Shown one piece after another: positions 9,950 through 19,275 of a DNA stretch of 64,000 bases (position 1 is the first letter of the stretch; each line of letters begins with the position of its first letter). The stretch is from Lentzea alba (GTDB lineage Bacteria > Actinomycetota > Actinomycetes > Mycobacteriales > Pseudonocardiaceae). The notes below the pieces were generated by a model that worked only from the letters and a program-made list of their open reading frames with translations, was not told where the DNA came from and made no database searches. The DNA is taken from contig NZ_JAAMPJ010000003.1 of assembly GCF_011067745.1 (NCBI RefSeq), positions 648,497 through 712,496 of the forward strand, in the 5' to 3' direction. A program made the position numbers and the translations under genes.

Positions 9950-9963
9950 GGTAAGCGCTTTCC
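9950..9963. promoter_or_regulatory. LacI-family operator GGTAAGCGCTTTCC
   Basis: A near-perfect palindrome (12 of 14 positions symmetrical) in the 103-bp divergent gap between the CE12 esterase (minus) and the GH2 gene (plus). It differs by one base from the perfect GGAAAGCGCTTTCC at 40157. It could control either or both genes; no clear -10/-35 pair could be assigned. Confidence 0.65.
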
Positions 9964-10018
9964 TGTGATGGTGAGTATGGCGTCGGCGGGCGCGGAAATC
10001 GCGACAGGGCGGTGAGTT

Positions 10019-13000
10019 TTGGCTATTCGACGGTCGAATCGATGGTCGAACAAGTTCTGGGCACTCGTACTCGGCTGCGTGGTCGCGGCCGGACTGAGCA
10101 CGGTCCAGACGGCAGCACAGGCCGAGCAGGTCCGACCAGCTGCGCGGGCGGTCGACTTCACCGGAGCGTGGCAGTTCGCGCTGGTCAACACCACTGGTGA
10201 GGATGCGCCGCAGCCCGGTGAGCACGATCCGCTGTGGCGAGACACGCGGCTGCCGCACGACTGGAGCATCGGGCTCGACCCCGTCGAAAGCGCCCACACC
10301 AACGCCGGCACCGGCTTTCTGCCAGGCGGTCTCGGTTGGTATCGCAAAACTTTCACGCTGCCGCGGTCGATGGCGGGAAAGAAAGTGTCGATCGAATTCG
10401 ACGGCGTCTACATGGACTCCGAGGTGTATCTCAACGGAGTATTGCTCGGCCGTCATCCCTATGGCTACACCGGATTCGCCTACGACCTCGCCGCGCACAC
10501 GGACGGCAAGCCCAACGTCCTCGCGGTCAAGGTGCGCAACCAGGTGCCCAGCAGCCGGTGGTACTCCGGCAGCGGCATCTACCGCGACGTCCGGCTGGTC
10601 GTCACCGATCGAACCCGCTTCACGCGCCACGGCGTGCAGGTGACGACACCGGATCTGGAGAACACGGTCAAGTCCGGTTTCGCCACGATGCGTGTGGCGA
10701 CCACGGCCGTCGCCGACAGCAGCGCCCAGGCGGAGATCGTCTCGACGGTCAAGGATCCGCGCGGCCGGGTCGTCGGCAGGGGAACGACGCGGGCGGAACT
10801 CGGCACCACCCCGAGCACCGCCGCCACGGACATCCGGATCACCAAGCCACTGCTGTGGTCGGTGGAACAGCCGAATCTGTACACAGTGGACAGCGAGATC
10901 CGGGTTCGGGGCAAGGTCGTCGACACCGTCAGCACGCGCACCGGCATCCGGTACTTCGCCTTCGACCCGAACAACGGCTTCTCGCTCAACGGCGTGGAGA
11001 TGAAGCTCAAGGGCGTCAACCTCCACCACGACCTGGGCGCGCTCGGCGCGGCGGTCTCGTCCGACGCGATCGTCCGCCAGCTGCGGATCATGAAGAGCAT
11101 GGGCGTGAACGCCGTGCGCACCTCGCACAACCCGCCCTCACCGCAGTTCATCAAAGCGTGCGAGGAAATGGGCGTCCTGCTGCAGGTCGAGGCGTTCGAC
11201 ACCTGGCGGTCGCCGAAGGTGAAGTACGACTACGGCCGGTTCTTCGACGCCAACAGCAGCGCCGACCTCAGCGAGATGGTGCACGCCGCCAAGAACTCGC
11301 CGTCGGTCGTGATGTGGTCGATCGGCAACGAGATCCCCGACTCCAGCGCCGCCGCGGGCCCGCCGATCGCCCGGCGGCTGATCGACGTCGTGCGCGCCAT
11401 CGACACCACCCGCCCGATCGTGATGGGCTCCGACCGGTACCGGCGGGTGCCCGCGATCGGCTCGCCGCAGGACCAGATCCTGCAGATGCTCGACGGGCTG
11501 GGCCTGAACTACAACAACGCTTCCTCGATCGACGAGCTGCACACCCGTTACCCCACCAAGTTCTTCTTCGAGGCCGAGTCGTCGTCCTCCACCTCGACCC
11601 GCGGTTACTACCAGGACCCGGAGCAGCTCAACACCGGTGAGAACTACACGCCGGGCAGGCGCAACACGTCCTCGTACGACAACAACCTCGAGACGTGGAC
11701 GTACAGCGGTGAGTACGGGTTGAAGAAGGACCGCGACCGCAAGTGGTTCGCCGGCCAGTTCCTGTGGACCGGCATCGACTACATCGGTGAACCCACGCCG
11801 TACGACGTGTTCCCGGTGAAGTCGTCGTTCTTCGGCGCGGTCGACACCGCCGGGTTCCCGAAGGACTTCTACCACCTGTTCCGCAGCCAGTGGAGCAACG
11901 AACCGATGGTGCACCTGCTGCCGATGGACTGGACCCGCCACAAGCCGGGTGAGCCGGTGTCGGTGTGGGCGTACAGCAACGCGGACACCGTCGAGCTGTA
12001 CCTCGACGGCAAGTCGCTGGGGGAGCGGAAGTTCGACACCAAGACCACCGTCTCGGGCTCGCGGTACCTGGAGACCACCGAGGCGACCGGGGACGACAAG
12101 ACGGTCACCACCGGCCCGTATCCCGGCAGCTACACCAGCCCCAACGGCAGCGCCGGCAAGCTGCACCTGACGTGGTCGGTGCCGTTCCAGCCCGGCCGGC
12201 TCGTCGCGGTCGCCAAGCGGGGCGGCGTGGAGGTCGCGCGGGACGAGGTCCGCACGGCGGGTGAGCCGCACGCGCTGCGGCTGACGCCGGACCGGAGGAT
12301 CACCAAGGCGGACGGCAAGTCGCTCACGTTCGTCACCGCCGAGGTCGTCGACCGCGCGGGCGTGGTCGTGCCGGACGCGGACGACCTGATCTCGTTCCAG
12401 GTCTGCGGCGGCACCCTGGCCGGATTGGACAACGGCCGTCAGGAGAGCGCGGAGAACTACCAGGCTCCGGCGCGGACGGCGTTCAACGGCAAGGCGCTCG
12501 CGATGGTCCGATCAGGACAGTCGTCCGTGATCACGGTGACAGCGCGGGCACCGGGACTGCGCACCGCGAACACCGTCGTCGTGGCGGCCGGCGGACGACC
12601 AGGCCGCGCACCCGTCACCGCCGGTCCGCAACCCGCCCCGGCGCCGGCACCGACGGCGGACGCGAGCTACTCGGGCGCCCGCACCACGATCCCGGCCGCG
12701 ATGCTCGACGGAAACGCTTCGACGTACTGGTCGAACTACTACCTCAAGCGCGCCACGGGCCTGCTGCCGGCGGTGAGCCGGGCGCACGCGACGGACTGGG
12801 TGTCGCTGCCGGTGCCGGGCGGAGCGGTGAGCTCGGTCCAGGCCTCGTTCCTCACCGACGCGGCCCACGCCCTGCCCGCGTCGATCGCGGTGTCGTACTG
12901 GAACGGCGAGAAGTTCGTGCCGGTGCGCGACGCGAAGATCGAGTGGGGCAGCGCGGTGAGCATCACCTTCGCTCCCGTGCGCACTGACCGCCTCCGGCTG

Positions 13001-13072
13001 GACCTCACCAGCTCCGCACCGGGAACCACACACGGGTTCCTCGGTATCTCGCAAGCCACGGTTGGAAGTTAG
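10019..13072 (+). CDS. Secreted GH2 glycoside hydrolase (beta-galactosidase-like) with C-terminal discoidin-like domain
   Basis: A 1017-residue exported enzyme. After the signal peptide come the GH2 sugar-binding domain (PHDWSIG, WYRKTF, YNGV-type LNGVLLGRHPYGYTGF), an Ig-like domain (about 200-300), a TIM barrel with MKLKGVNLHHD and acid/base Glu about 438 (SIGNEIP), a likely nucleophile Glu about 520 (AESSSSTSTRG), further beta domains, and a C-terminal galactose-binding-like module (about 880-1017). The best reading is a beta-galactosidase or related exo-enzyme; specificity is uncertain. The only start after the in-frame stop at 10013 is TTG 10019, which is unusual. The operator at 9950 lies upstream and the CE1 gene follows 7 bp after the stop. 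Confidence 0.8.
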   Translation: MAIRRSNRWSNKFWALVLGCVVAAGLSTVQTAAQAEQVRPAARAVDFTGAWQFALVNTTGEDAPQPGEHDPLWRDTRLPHDWSIGLDPVESAHTNAGTGFLPGGLGWYRKTFTLPRSMAGKKVSIEFDGVYMDSEVYLNGVLLGRHPYGYTGFAYDLAAHTDGKPNVLAVKVRNQVPSSRWYSGSGIYRDVRLVVTDRTRFTRHGVQVTTPDLENTVKSGFATMRVATTAVADSSAQAEIVSTVKDPRGRVVGRGTTRAELGTTPSTAATDIRITKPLLWSVEQPNLYTVDSEIRVRGKVVDTVSTRTGIRYFAFDPNNGFSLNGVEMKLKGVNLHHDLGALGAAVSSDAIVRQLRIMKSMGVNAVRTSHNPPSPQFIKACEEMGVLLQVEAFDTWRSPKVKYDYGRFFDANSSADLSEMVHAAKNSPSVVMWSIGNEIPDSSAAAGPPIARRLIDVVRAIDTTRPIVMGSDRYRRVPAIGSPQDQILQMLDGLGLNYNNASSIDELHTRYPTKFFFEAESSSSTSTRGYYQDPEQLNTGENYTPGRRNTSSYDNNLETWTYSGEYGLKKDRDRKWFAGQFLWTGIDYIGEPTPYDVFPVKSSFFGAVDTAGFPKDFYHLFRSQWSNEPMVHLLPMDWTRHKPGEPVSVWAYSNADTVELYLDGKSLGERKFDTKTTVSGSRYLETTEATGDDKTVTTGPYPGSYTSPNGSAGKLHLTWSVPFQPGRLVAVAKRGGVEVARDEVRTAGEPHALRLTPDRRITKADGKSLTFVTAEVVDRAGVVVPDADDLISFQVCGGTLAGLDNGRQESAENYQAPARTAFNGKALAMVRSGQSSVITVTARAPGLRTANTVVVAAGGRPGRAPVTAGPQPAPAPAPTADASYSGARTTIPAAMLDGNASTYWSNYYLKRATGLLPAVSRAHATDWVSLPVPGGAVSSVQASFLTDAAHALPASIAVSYWNGEKFVPVRDAKIEWGSAVSITFAPVRTDRLRLDLTSSAPGTTHGFLGISQATVGS

Positions 13073-13079
13073 GAGCGCC

Positions 13080-13967
13080 ATGTTACGCACGGCTTTAGCT
13101 CTGGCCGTCCTGCTCGGTGTCGTCGTCACACCGCAAGCCTCCGCCGCCTCTCTCGTCGAGGTGACGAACTTCGGTCCGAACCCCAGCAACCTCCGTCTGC
13201 ACGTCTACAAACCGGACCGCGTCGCCGCGCGGCCGGGCGTCCTGCTGGCTCCGCACTACTGCACCGGTTCGGGCCCGGACATGTTCCGCGGCACGGAGTT
13301 CGCGAAGCTGGCGGACCAGTACGGGTTCGTCGTGCTCTACCCGTCGGTCACCCGTGCCGACAAGTGCTTCGACGTGTACTCCCCGCAGGCGTTGCGCCGC
13401 GACGGCGGGAGCGACCCGGTCGGGCTGGTGTCGATGGTGCGCTGGGCCCTGCGGCAGTACCAGGGCGACCCGGCCCGCGTGTACGTCACGGGCATCTCGT
13501 CCGGCGCCATGATGACCAACGTGATGGTCGCCAACTACCCGGACGTGTTCGACGCCGGCGCGGCGTTCGCCGGTGTGCCGGACGGCTGCTTCGCGACGAA
13601 CAACGGCTCGACCTGGAACAGCGAGTGCGCCAACGGCCGGATCCTCAAGACGCCGCAGCAGTGGGGCGACATCGCGCGGTCGGCGTTCCCCGGCTACAAC
13701 GGCAAACGGCCGCGCATGCAGCTCTGGCACGGCACCGCGGACGACATCCTGCGCTACCCGAACTTCGGCGAGGAGGTCGACCAGTGGACCAACGTCCACC
13801 GGCTGACCACCACGCCGACGTCCACCGACTACCCGCAGGCGAACTGGACCCGCCGCAAGTACGGCGACAAGGTCGAGTCCATCTCGCTGCAGAACGTCGG
13901 CCACAACCTGATGGCGTCCGGGATGGCGTTGCGCGCCGTCCAGTTCTTCGGCCTCGACCGCAGGTGA
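13080..13967 (+). CDS. Secreted CE1-type esterase (acetylxylan/feruloyl esterase, PHB-depolymerase fold)
   Basis: A 295-residue alpha/beta hydrolase with a signal peptide (cleavage about residue 22). The nucleophile elbow is GISSGAMM (Ser about 140) and the His is in VGHNLM near the C-terminus, with an HGTADD segment supplying the acid. APHYCTGSGPD and LYPSVTR are typical of the LpqC/PHB-depolymerase branch of CE1. ATG 13080 follows AGGAG with good spacing. It is 7 bp downstream of the GH2 gene and so likely cotranscribed. It converges on the galactanase gene with a 7-bp gap and no visible terminator. Confidence 0.82.
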   Translation: MLRTALALAVLLGVVVTPQASAASLVEVTNFGPNPSNLRLHVYKPDRVAARPGVLLAPHYCTGSGPDMFRGTEFAKLADQYGFVVLYPSVTRADKCFDVYSPQALRRDGGSDPVGLVSMVRWALRQYQGDPARVYVTGISSGAMMTNVMVANYPDVFDAGAAFAGVPDGCFATNNGSTWNSECANGRILKTPQQWGDIARSAFPGYNGKRPRMQLWHGTADDILRYPNFGEEVDQWTNVHRLTTTPTSTDYPQANWTRRKYGDKVESISLQNVGHNLMASGMALRAVQFFGLDRR

Positions 13968-13974
13968 GCGGGCG

Positions 13975-15432
13975 TCACACCGACACACCGTCGAGCTGGA
14001 AGGTCTGCACCTGACCCGCCGCGAACGAAGCCCGCAGCAGCTTGCCGTCCAACCGGACGTCGGTGCGCTGGACGTACCTGTCGCTGCCGCTGGTCGTCGA
14101 GGTGGACCACCGGGTGATGAGCCCGGTGGGCAGGGTGGCGAACCTGGTCAGGTCGAAGGTGATCGTCTGCGACGCGGTCGCGGTGTTGACGCCGACGAGC
14201 ACCAGCCGGCGTGCGGCGGGATCGTAGGCCACGGCGGCGTTTCCGGTGGACGCGGAGATGATCCGCATGCCCGGCCGGATGTGCCGGGTGAACTGCGCCA
14301 GCACGTAGAGCTTGTTCTGCACGGCGCCCGCCTGCAGCGTGGTGCCGTCGTAGGCGATCAACGCCCACACCGGGGTCGGGTCCATGACCTGCCAGTAGCA
14401 CCACGCCGTCGGGTGCAGCCAGCGCCAGTCGAGGCACAGGTTGCTGGCCATCGACAGGCCGGTGCCGTCCTTGTCGCCGTACTCGGAGTTCCACAGCGTC
14501 TTGCCGGCGGTCCGGGCATCGGAGTAGAGGAGGTCACGACGACCACCTGAACCCTGGTAGCCGTGCACGTTGATCTGGTTCACGACGGACTTCGTGGTGG
14601 TGTCGAAGGAGTTCCAGGTGCTGCGCGCCGCGTCGTAGCTGGTCTCGTCGGACGCCGAGATGCGGGTGCCGGACAGGCCGCGGTTGTTCAGCTCCTCACG
14701 CAGGTACTGCAACACGGTGCGCTGGAGCGACGGGGCGAAGTGACAGCCCTCCTGCTTGCCGGTGGCCGACCAGTAGTCCGACGCGGGCTCGTTGAACGGG
14801 TCCACCGTGCGGAACCCGATGCCCCAGCGGTCGCGGAACTGCCGCACGACCTCGGCCATGTAGGAGGCGTGGGTGCGGTAGTTCCACGACTGAAGGTTGT
14901 TGCTGCTCGCGCTGGCGGCGCCGGACGGGTTGTGGTTGATGCACATCCACCACGCCGGTGAGTTGGAGAACAGCTCCGTGATGGCGCCGCGCGCCGCGGC
15001 TTTGACCAGGGACGCGCGCTGTTTCGCGTCGGCACCCCACTGCCACGAGCCGGGGTCGGTGTTGCGCCAGTCCTGCCAGAAGGTCTCGATCTGCTTGAAG
15101 CGGGGGATGTTCGGTGAGGCGACCATGCTCTCGCCGTTCACGCTGTTCCAGCTGCACGCGCCGAGGTTGTAGCGGGCGATGTTCATGCCCAGGCCGGGCA
15201 GCGTCGTTCCGTTGTAGGTGACCGACTTCGTGGTGAACCAGAGGTCGGCGAAGTCGTCGCGGTCGCCGAACACGTTGGCCCACCAGGCGAGTGACGTGCC
15301 CCAGCCTTCCCACGTGCCGTAGCTCGTGCTGGGGTCGACCGTGATGGTCTGGTCGGCACTGGCGCTGGTGCCCAGGGCTGTCGCCGCGACGGCGGCCGCC
15401 GCACCGGACAACACTGTCCTGCGGGTGACCAT
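13975..15432 (-). CDS. Secreted GH30 endo-beta-1,6-galactanase-like enzyme
   Basis: A 485-residue protein with a Tat/Sec signal (MVTRRTVLSG...) and a GH30 (beta/alpha)8 barrel plus side beta-domain. The N-terminal TWEGWGTSLAWWANVFG and NIARYNLG match subfamily 5 endo-beta-1,6-galactanases. Acid/base Glu is about 215 (DPFNEPASDYW) and nucleophile Glu about 317 (LWNSEYGD). These enzymes cut beta-1,6-galactan side chains of arabinogalactan proteins. The start is fixed by AGGAGG 7 bp upstream. It is the last gene of the seven-gene operon that begins at 21526, only 8 bp after the DUF2264 stop. Confidence 0.85.
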   Translation of the reverse strand: MVTRRTVLSGAAAAVAATALGTSASADQTITVDPSTSYGTWEGWGTSLAWWANVFGDRDDFADLWFTTKSVTYNGTTLPGLGMNIARYNLGACSWNSVNGESMVASPNIPRFKQIETFWQDWRNTDPGSWQWGADAKQRASLVKAAARGAITELFSNSPAWWMCINHNPSGAASASSNNLQSWNYRTHASYMAEVVRQFRDRWGIGFRTVDPFNEPASDYWSATGKQEGCHFAPSLQRTVLQYLREELNNRGLSGTRISASDETSYDAARSTWNSFDTTTKSVVNQINVHGYQGSGGRRDLLYSDARTAGKTLWNSEYGDKDGTGLSMASNLCLDWRWLHPTAWCYWQVMDPTPVWALIAYDGTTLQAGAVQNKLYVLAQFTRHIRPGMRIISASTGNAAVAYDPAARRLVLVGVNTATASQTITFDLTRFATLPTGLITRWSTSTTSGSDRYVQRTDVRLDGKLLRASFAAGQVQTFQLDGVSV

Positions 15433-15440
15433 GGTTCCTC

Positions 15441-17411
15441 CTAAGGACTTGGCAGGGTGATCCTCGAATCGAGTCCATCGCTCCACCGCAGCACGATCTC
15501 GTTGCCGCGCACGATGAGCTGTGGGGTGGCCACGGCCTCGCCGCCCCGGTCCAGGCGCACGACGGCGGCGAGCACGTCACCCCGTGCCACGGGACCGGTC
15601 GTGGCCAGCCAGGGGACCGCGGTGTACTTGCCGAGCGGGGACGTGCCGGTGCCGGTGTGCACGCCGGCCTGGTCGAACCCGCGCAGGGCTTGCAGGGAAG
15701 AACGCAGGCGTGCCCCGGTGACCACGACCTCTTCGCCGTCCGCGGTCTCCTCCCGCGGCCGGGTGTCGGCCGCGACCGGCCAGCCGGAAACCCGCAGCCG
15801 GGAGCCATGGGGGGCACATTCATGGACGTGAGGTCCATGAATGTGCCCCCCATGGCTCTTCCGGGCGGGTGGGTCGCCGTCCACGCGCACGATCCGGATC
15901 TCGACCGCGCTGCGCACGACGGAGACCACGAGCACGGGCGGTCCCTCGATGATCTCGCCGCCGCGGCCCGAGCCGTGGTCGGGGGAGTCGTCGGCGCTGG
16001 TGTCGACCCAGCGCACGGGTCCCCGTGACGCACCGGCCACCACACCGCCGGGCAGCTCTTCGGCGAACAACGTCCGGAAGCCCGCGCGGTGGCTGGCCGC
16101 ACCCGCGGAGTCGAGCAGCACCACCGAGTTGTCCGTGGAGACCGGCATCGTCGCCGTGGAGTAGCCCAGTTTCGCGTACAGGGGCGAGTCCGCCCGCTGG
16201 TCACCGGGCAGCGCGTGATCGGTGCCGTGGTTCACCGTCGTGACGATGCCGTCGGCACGACGCGCCGACACCAGCCAGCCCGGTGCCGCGATCACCCGCG
16301 TGTAGTCCATTCTCTCCACCGGCAGCGGCCGCTCTACGTCCGTCCACACGGGATGGTCGGCGGGCAGCGCCAGGCCCAGCATGCCCTTGGCGGCCCAGTA
16401 GGGCGATCCCGGTCCGGAGTAGGCCTGCCGCAGCGCGGGCCAGCCGCCGTGCCAGCCGAGGCGCAGCAGGCCGTCGGGCTCGAGAGCGCCGTGGTCCACG
16501 AAGTGCCGCAGCACCCCGGACGCCGCCCGCCGCAGCAGGCCGGGTGAGGGCCCCGGCACGCCGGTCATCGCGGCGACCCAGAACGGTGCCGCGGCGGCGA
16601 ACCGGTAGGTGAGGCTGCGGCCCTGCATCAGCGGCGAACCGTCGGCGCCGAGCAACGCGGCCGCGTCCTCCAGGTACCGCGCGAGATCGTCGGACCAGGT
16701 GCGGCGGAGGTCCTGCGAGCACAGCGAGTCCGGGACGTCGAACAGATGCGTCCACAGCAGCGGGTACAGGTGCAGCGCCCAGCCCGTGTAGTGGTCGTAC
16801 GCGCGTTCCTCGCCGTCGCTGAGCCACCCGTCCGCGCGCCGGAACGACGCGTGCAGAGCGAGGTCCTGCTCGACGTCCTCGACCGACCAGGGGCCGCCGA
16901 CCTCGCGCAGGAACGACTCGACGACGATCCGGAACCACACCCAGTTGATCGGCGGGTACGGCTGGCCGACCACGGTGCCCAGCCAGTCCACGACCCGTTG
17001 CCGCACGCCGTCGTCGAGGTGGTCCCACAGCCACGGCTTGGTCAGTTGCAGCACCAGCGCGATTGACGCGGCCTCGACCTTGGCCTGCCCCAGCTCGTCG
17101 GGCCGGGGCCAGGCCTCGGGTGAATGCGGATCGGTGCCCGCGGCGAGGCCCCAGGCGTACCGCTCCAGCAGCGCCGGGTCACCACCGCCCGCGACCCGGA
17201 ACCCGGCGAGCAGGAACGTGCGCGCGAACCCTTCCAGCCCGTCGGAGACGGGGCCGTACCGGCTCGGTTCGCCGGGCAGGTCGATCCGCGCGCACCGCGG
17301 CGACCAGTGCTGGTGGACGGCGTCGAGCAATTGGTCGGCCACCGCCTCCCAGTGCGCGCGGGTCCAGCCCGTGCGCGGGGAGAGGAAGCGGTTCTCGGGT
17401 GGGAGGATCAT
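15441..17411 (-). CDS. DUF2264 domain protein with an in-frame palindromic insertion
   Basis: A 656-residue cytoplasmic protein without signal peptide. Residues 1-370 are alpha-helical with repeated Trp/Pro motifs (NRFLSPRTGW, PINWVWFRI, YDHYTGWALHLYP) typical of DUF2264, a family predicted to be an (alpha/alpha)6 toroid linked to polysaccharide breakdown. The C-terminal part is a beta-sandwich. Residues about 518-537 are encoded by a perfect palindrome and give a His/Gly-rich peptide (HGGHIHGPHVHECAPHG) that interrupts an otherwise ordinary strand. Start ATG overlaps the dehydrogenase stop (ATGA). It probably acts on oligosaccharides imported by the operon's ABC system; the reaction is unknown. 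Confidence 0.8.
   Translation of the reverse strand: MILPPENRFLSPRTGWTRAHWEAVADQLLDAVHQHWSPRCARIDLPGEPSRYGPVSDGLEGFARTFLLAGFRVAGGGDPALLERYAWGLAAGTDPHSPEAWPRPDELGQAKVEAASIALVLQLTKPWLWDHLDDGVRQRVVDWLGTVVGQPYPPINWVWFRIVVESFLREVGGPWSVEDVEQDLALHASFRRADGWLSDGEERAYDHYTGWALHLYPLLWTHLFDVPDSLCSQDLRRTWSDDLARYLEDAAALLGADGSPLMQGRSLTYRFAAAAPFWVAAMTGVPGPSPGLLRRAASGVLRHFVDHGALEPDGLLRLGWHGGWPALRQAYSGPGSPYWAAKGMLGLALPADHPVWTDVERPLPVERMDYTRVIAAPGWLVSARRADGIVTTVNHGTDHALPGDQRADSPLYAKLGYSTATMPVSTDNSVVLLDSAGAASHRAGFRTLFAEELPGGVVAGASRGPVRWVDTSADDSPDHGSGRGGEIIEGPPVLVVSVVRSAVEIRIVRVDGDPPARKSHGGHIHGPHVHECAPHGSRLRVSGWPVAADTRPREETADGEEVVVTGARLRSSLQALRGFDQAGVHTGTGTSPLGKYTAVPWLATTGPVARGDVLAAVVRLDRGGEAVATPQLIVRGNEIVLRWSDGLDSRITLPSP
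15802..15858. repeat. 57-bp perfect palindromic element inside the DUF2264 coding sequence
   Basis: Arms 15802-15827 and 15833-15858 are perfect 26-bp inverted complements around a 5-nt loop. The outer core is CCATGGGGGGCACATTCATG. The total of 57 bp is 19 codons, so the reading frame is kept. This sequence is unrelated to the 55-bp palindromes at 22749 and 44390, but has the same overall form. Confidence 0.95.
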
Positions 17412-18418
17412 GCCTGCACCGCGAGTCCGTGCCTGGTCACCGGTTCCAGCGGAGGCTGCCCGGAGACGTAGCGTTCCAGTTCGTCGAGCGCGGCCCCGGC
17501 CATGAGCCTGGTCTCCGAGCCCAGCGACCCGGCCACGTGCGGGGTGATCACGACGTTGGGCAGGTCGTACAGCCGTGACCAGGCGGGCAGCGGCTCGGGG
17601 TCGGTCACGTCCAGCACGGCGTGCAGGCGCCCGTGCGAACACGCCTCCTCCAGCGCCGCGGTGTCCACAAGGGACCCTCGGGCGGTGTTGACGAGCGTCG
17701 CGTGCTCCGGGAGCGCGGCCAGTTCCGCCGCCCCGATCAGATGGCGGGTCTCCGGCAGCGCGGGCGCGTGCAGGCTCAGCACGTCGGCCTGGGGCAGTGC
17801 CTCGGCGAGCGTGACGACCTCGGCGCCGGCCGCCCGCACCAGTGCGGGGTCGACGACGGGGTCGACCACGAGCAACCTGCCGACCTGAAGCCGCCGCAGC
17901 AGTTCCACCACCCGCCGGCCGACCCGCGAGAACCCGACCAGCACGATCGTGCGTCCCAGCCCGGACAGCTCGCCGCGGCGGTCGCGGTAACCCCAGTCCT
18001 CGCGGAACCGGCGGGCGTCCGCGGCCAGGAACGGCACCTTCTTGAACGCCCACAGGATCGACGCCACGGTGTACTGCGCGACCGGTTCGGCGTTGATGTG
18101 CGCGGCCGTCGTGACGAGGACGTCGCGGTCGAACACGGCGTCACCGACGTGGGACCGCACGCTGCCCGCCGCGTGCAGGGCGGCGCGCAACTCGGGCGCC
18201 GCAGCCAGCACGTCGGAGTCGATCGGCGGACAACCCCACGAGGTGATCAGCACCTCGACCGAGGCCAGCCGGCGGCGCACGGCCGGTGAGGAGAAGTCGT
18301 GCGCCACCAACGGGTTGCCGGGCCTGGCCAGCCGCGCGAGCCGTTCCAGCTCGCGCGGGCCGAACTGCAGGTCGGCGACGTCCGGGCTCATGGCGAGCAT
18401 GACCTCGGGCCTGCTCAT
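17408..18418 (-). CDS. D-isomer-specific 2-hydroxyacid dehydrogenase family protein
   Basis: A 336-residue cytoplasmic NAD(P)-dependent oxidoreductase. It has the Rossmann site VLVGFSRVGRRV (about 160-172), the catalytic Arg in NTARGSLVD, Glu in DVTDPEPLP and His in ITPHVAGS. This family reduces 2-keto acids or oxidises D-2-hydroxyacids, and also includes phosphoglycerate and hydroxypyruvate enzymes. Within a glycan operon it may handle a sugar-acid product, which is inference only. The first Gly of the GxGxxG is kept, but the motif is the relaxed GFSRVG form. ATG overlaps the upstream permease stop and its own stop overlaps the DUF2264 ATG. Confidence 0.85.
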   Translation of the reverse strand: MSRPEVMLAMSPDVADLQFGPRELERLARLARPGNPLVAHDFSSPAVRRRLASVEVLITSWGCPPIDSDVLAAAPELRAALHAAGSVRSHVGDAVFDRDVLVTTAAHINAEPVAQYTVASILWAFKKVPFLAADARRFREDWGYRDRRGELSGLGRTIVLVGFSRVGRRVVELLRRLQVGRLLVVDPVVDPALVRAAGAEVVTLAEALPQADVLSLHAPALPETRHLIGAAELAALPEHATLVNTARGSLVDTAALEEACSHGRLHAVLDVTDPEPLPAWSRLYDLPNVVITPHVAGSLGSETRLMAGAALDELERYVSGQPPLEPVTRHGLAVQA

Positions 18419-19275
18419 TTGACGCTCCCCGCGGCCAGACCCTTGCGCCACTGCCGGTTGAGCACCAGGAACGCCACCACCAGCGGCAGCACCGCGAGCA
18501 GCGACCCGGTGATCACCAGCGGGGTGTACTGCGGGAACTGGGTCTGCCGGGTGCTCCACTGGAACAGCCCGAGGCTGACCGGGAAGAGCTTCGGGTCGGT
18601 GAGCAGGACCAGCGGCAGGAAGAAGTTGTTCCAGATCCCGATGAACTGGAACAGCAGCACGGTGACCACACCGGGACGCATCATCGGCAACGCCACGGTG
18701 AAGAACGTGCGCAGCTGGCCCGCCCCGTCGACGCGCGCCGCCTCCAGCACCTCGTCCGGCACCGACGCGTCCGCGTACACCTTGGCGAGGTAGACGCCGA
18801 ACGGGTTGGTGAGCAACGGGATGAACACCGCCCAGAACGTGTCCACGACCCGCAGCTCGGACGCCAGCAGGTACATCGGCAGCGCCAGCACGGTCGTGGG
18901 CACGAGCACGCCGGTCAGCGTCAGCCCGAACAGCACCCGACGGCCGGGAAAGCTCGTCTTGGCGATGGCGTAGCCGCACGCGGCGCAGATCAGCGCGCCC
19001 AGGACCGCCCCGCCTCCCGCGTACAGCACGGAGTTGAGCAGCCAGTGCCAGAAGATGCCGTTCTCCTGCGTGAACAACGTCTTGACGTTGGTCCACAGGT
19101 TCCACTCGCCGAACTCGAACGCGCCGGTCGTGGAGAAGTCGCCGAGCGACTTGGTCGCCGAGGTGACGAGCCACACCAGCGGCAGCAGGCTGTACAACGC
19201 GGCGACCACGAGGATCACGTGCACCGCGGGCACGGAGACCCAGCGGGACTTGCTGTCCACAATGGACGTGCTCAT
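18415..19275 (-). CDS. CUT1 ABC transporter permease (MalG type)
   Basis: A 286-residue inner-membrane protein with six predicted segments and the ABC permease EAA loop (EAARVDGAG near residue 190). This is the second membrane subunit of the importer. It starts at ATG 19275 after GAGGAGG; the preceding permease stop shares the base (TGATG). Neighbouring genes give a binding protein and partner permease but no ATPase. Likely substrate is a galactan- or arabinogalactan-derived oligosaccharide, inferred from the downstream GH30. Confidence 0.9.
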   Translation of the reverse strand: MSTSIVDSKSRWVSVPAVHVILVVAALYSLLPLVWLVTSATKSLGDFSTTGAFEFGEWNLWTNVKTLFTQENGIFWHWLLNSVLYAGGGAVLGALICAACGYAIAKTSFPGRRVLFGLTLTGVLVPTTVLALPMYLLASELRVVDTFWAVFIPLLTNPFGVYLAKVYADASVPDEVLEAARVDGAGQLRTFFTVALPMMRPGVVTVLLFQFIGIWNNFFLPLVLLTDPKLFPVSLGLFQWSTRQTQFPQYTPLVITGSLLAVLPLVVAFLVLNRQWRKGLAAGSVK

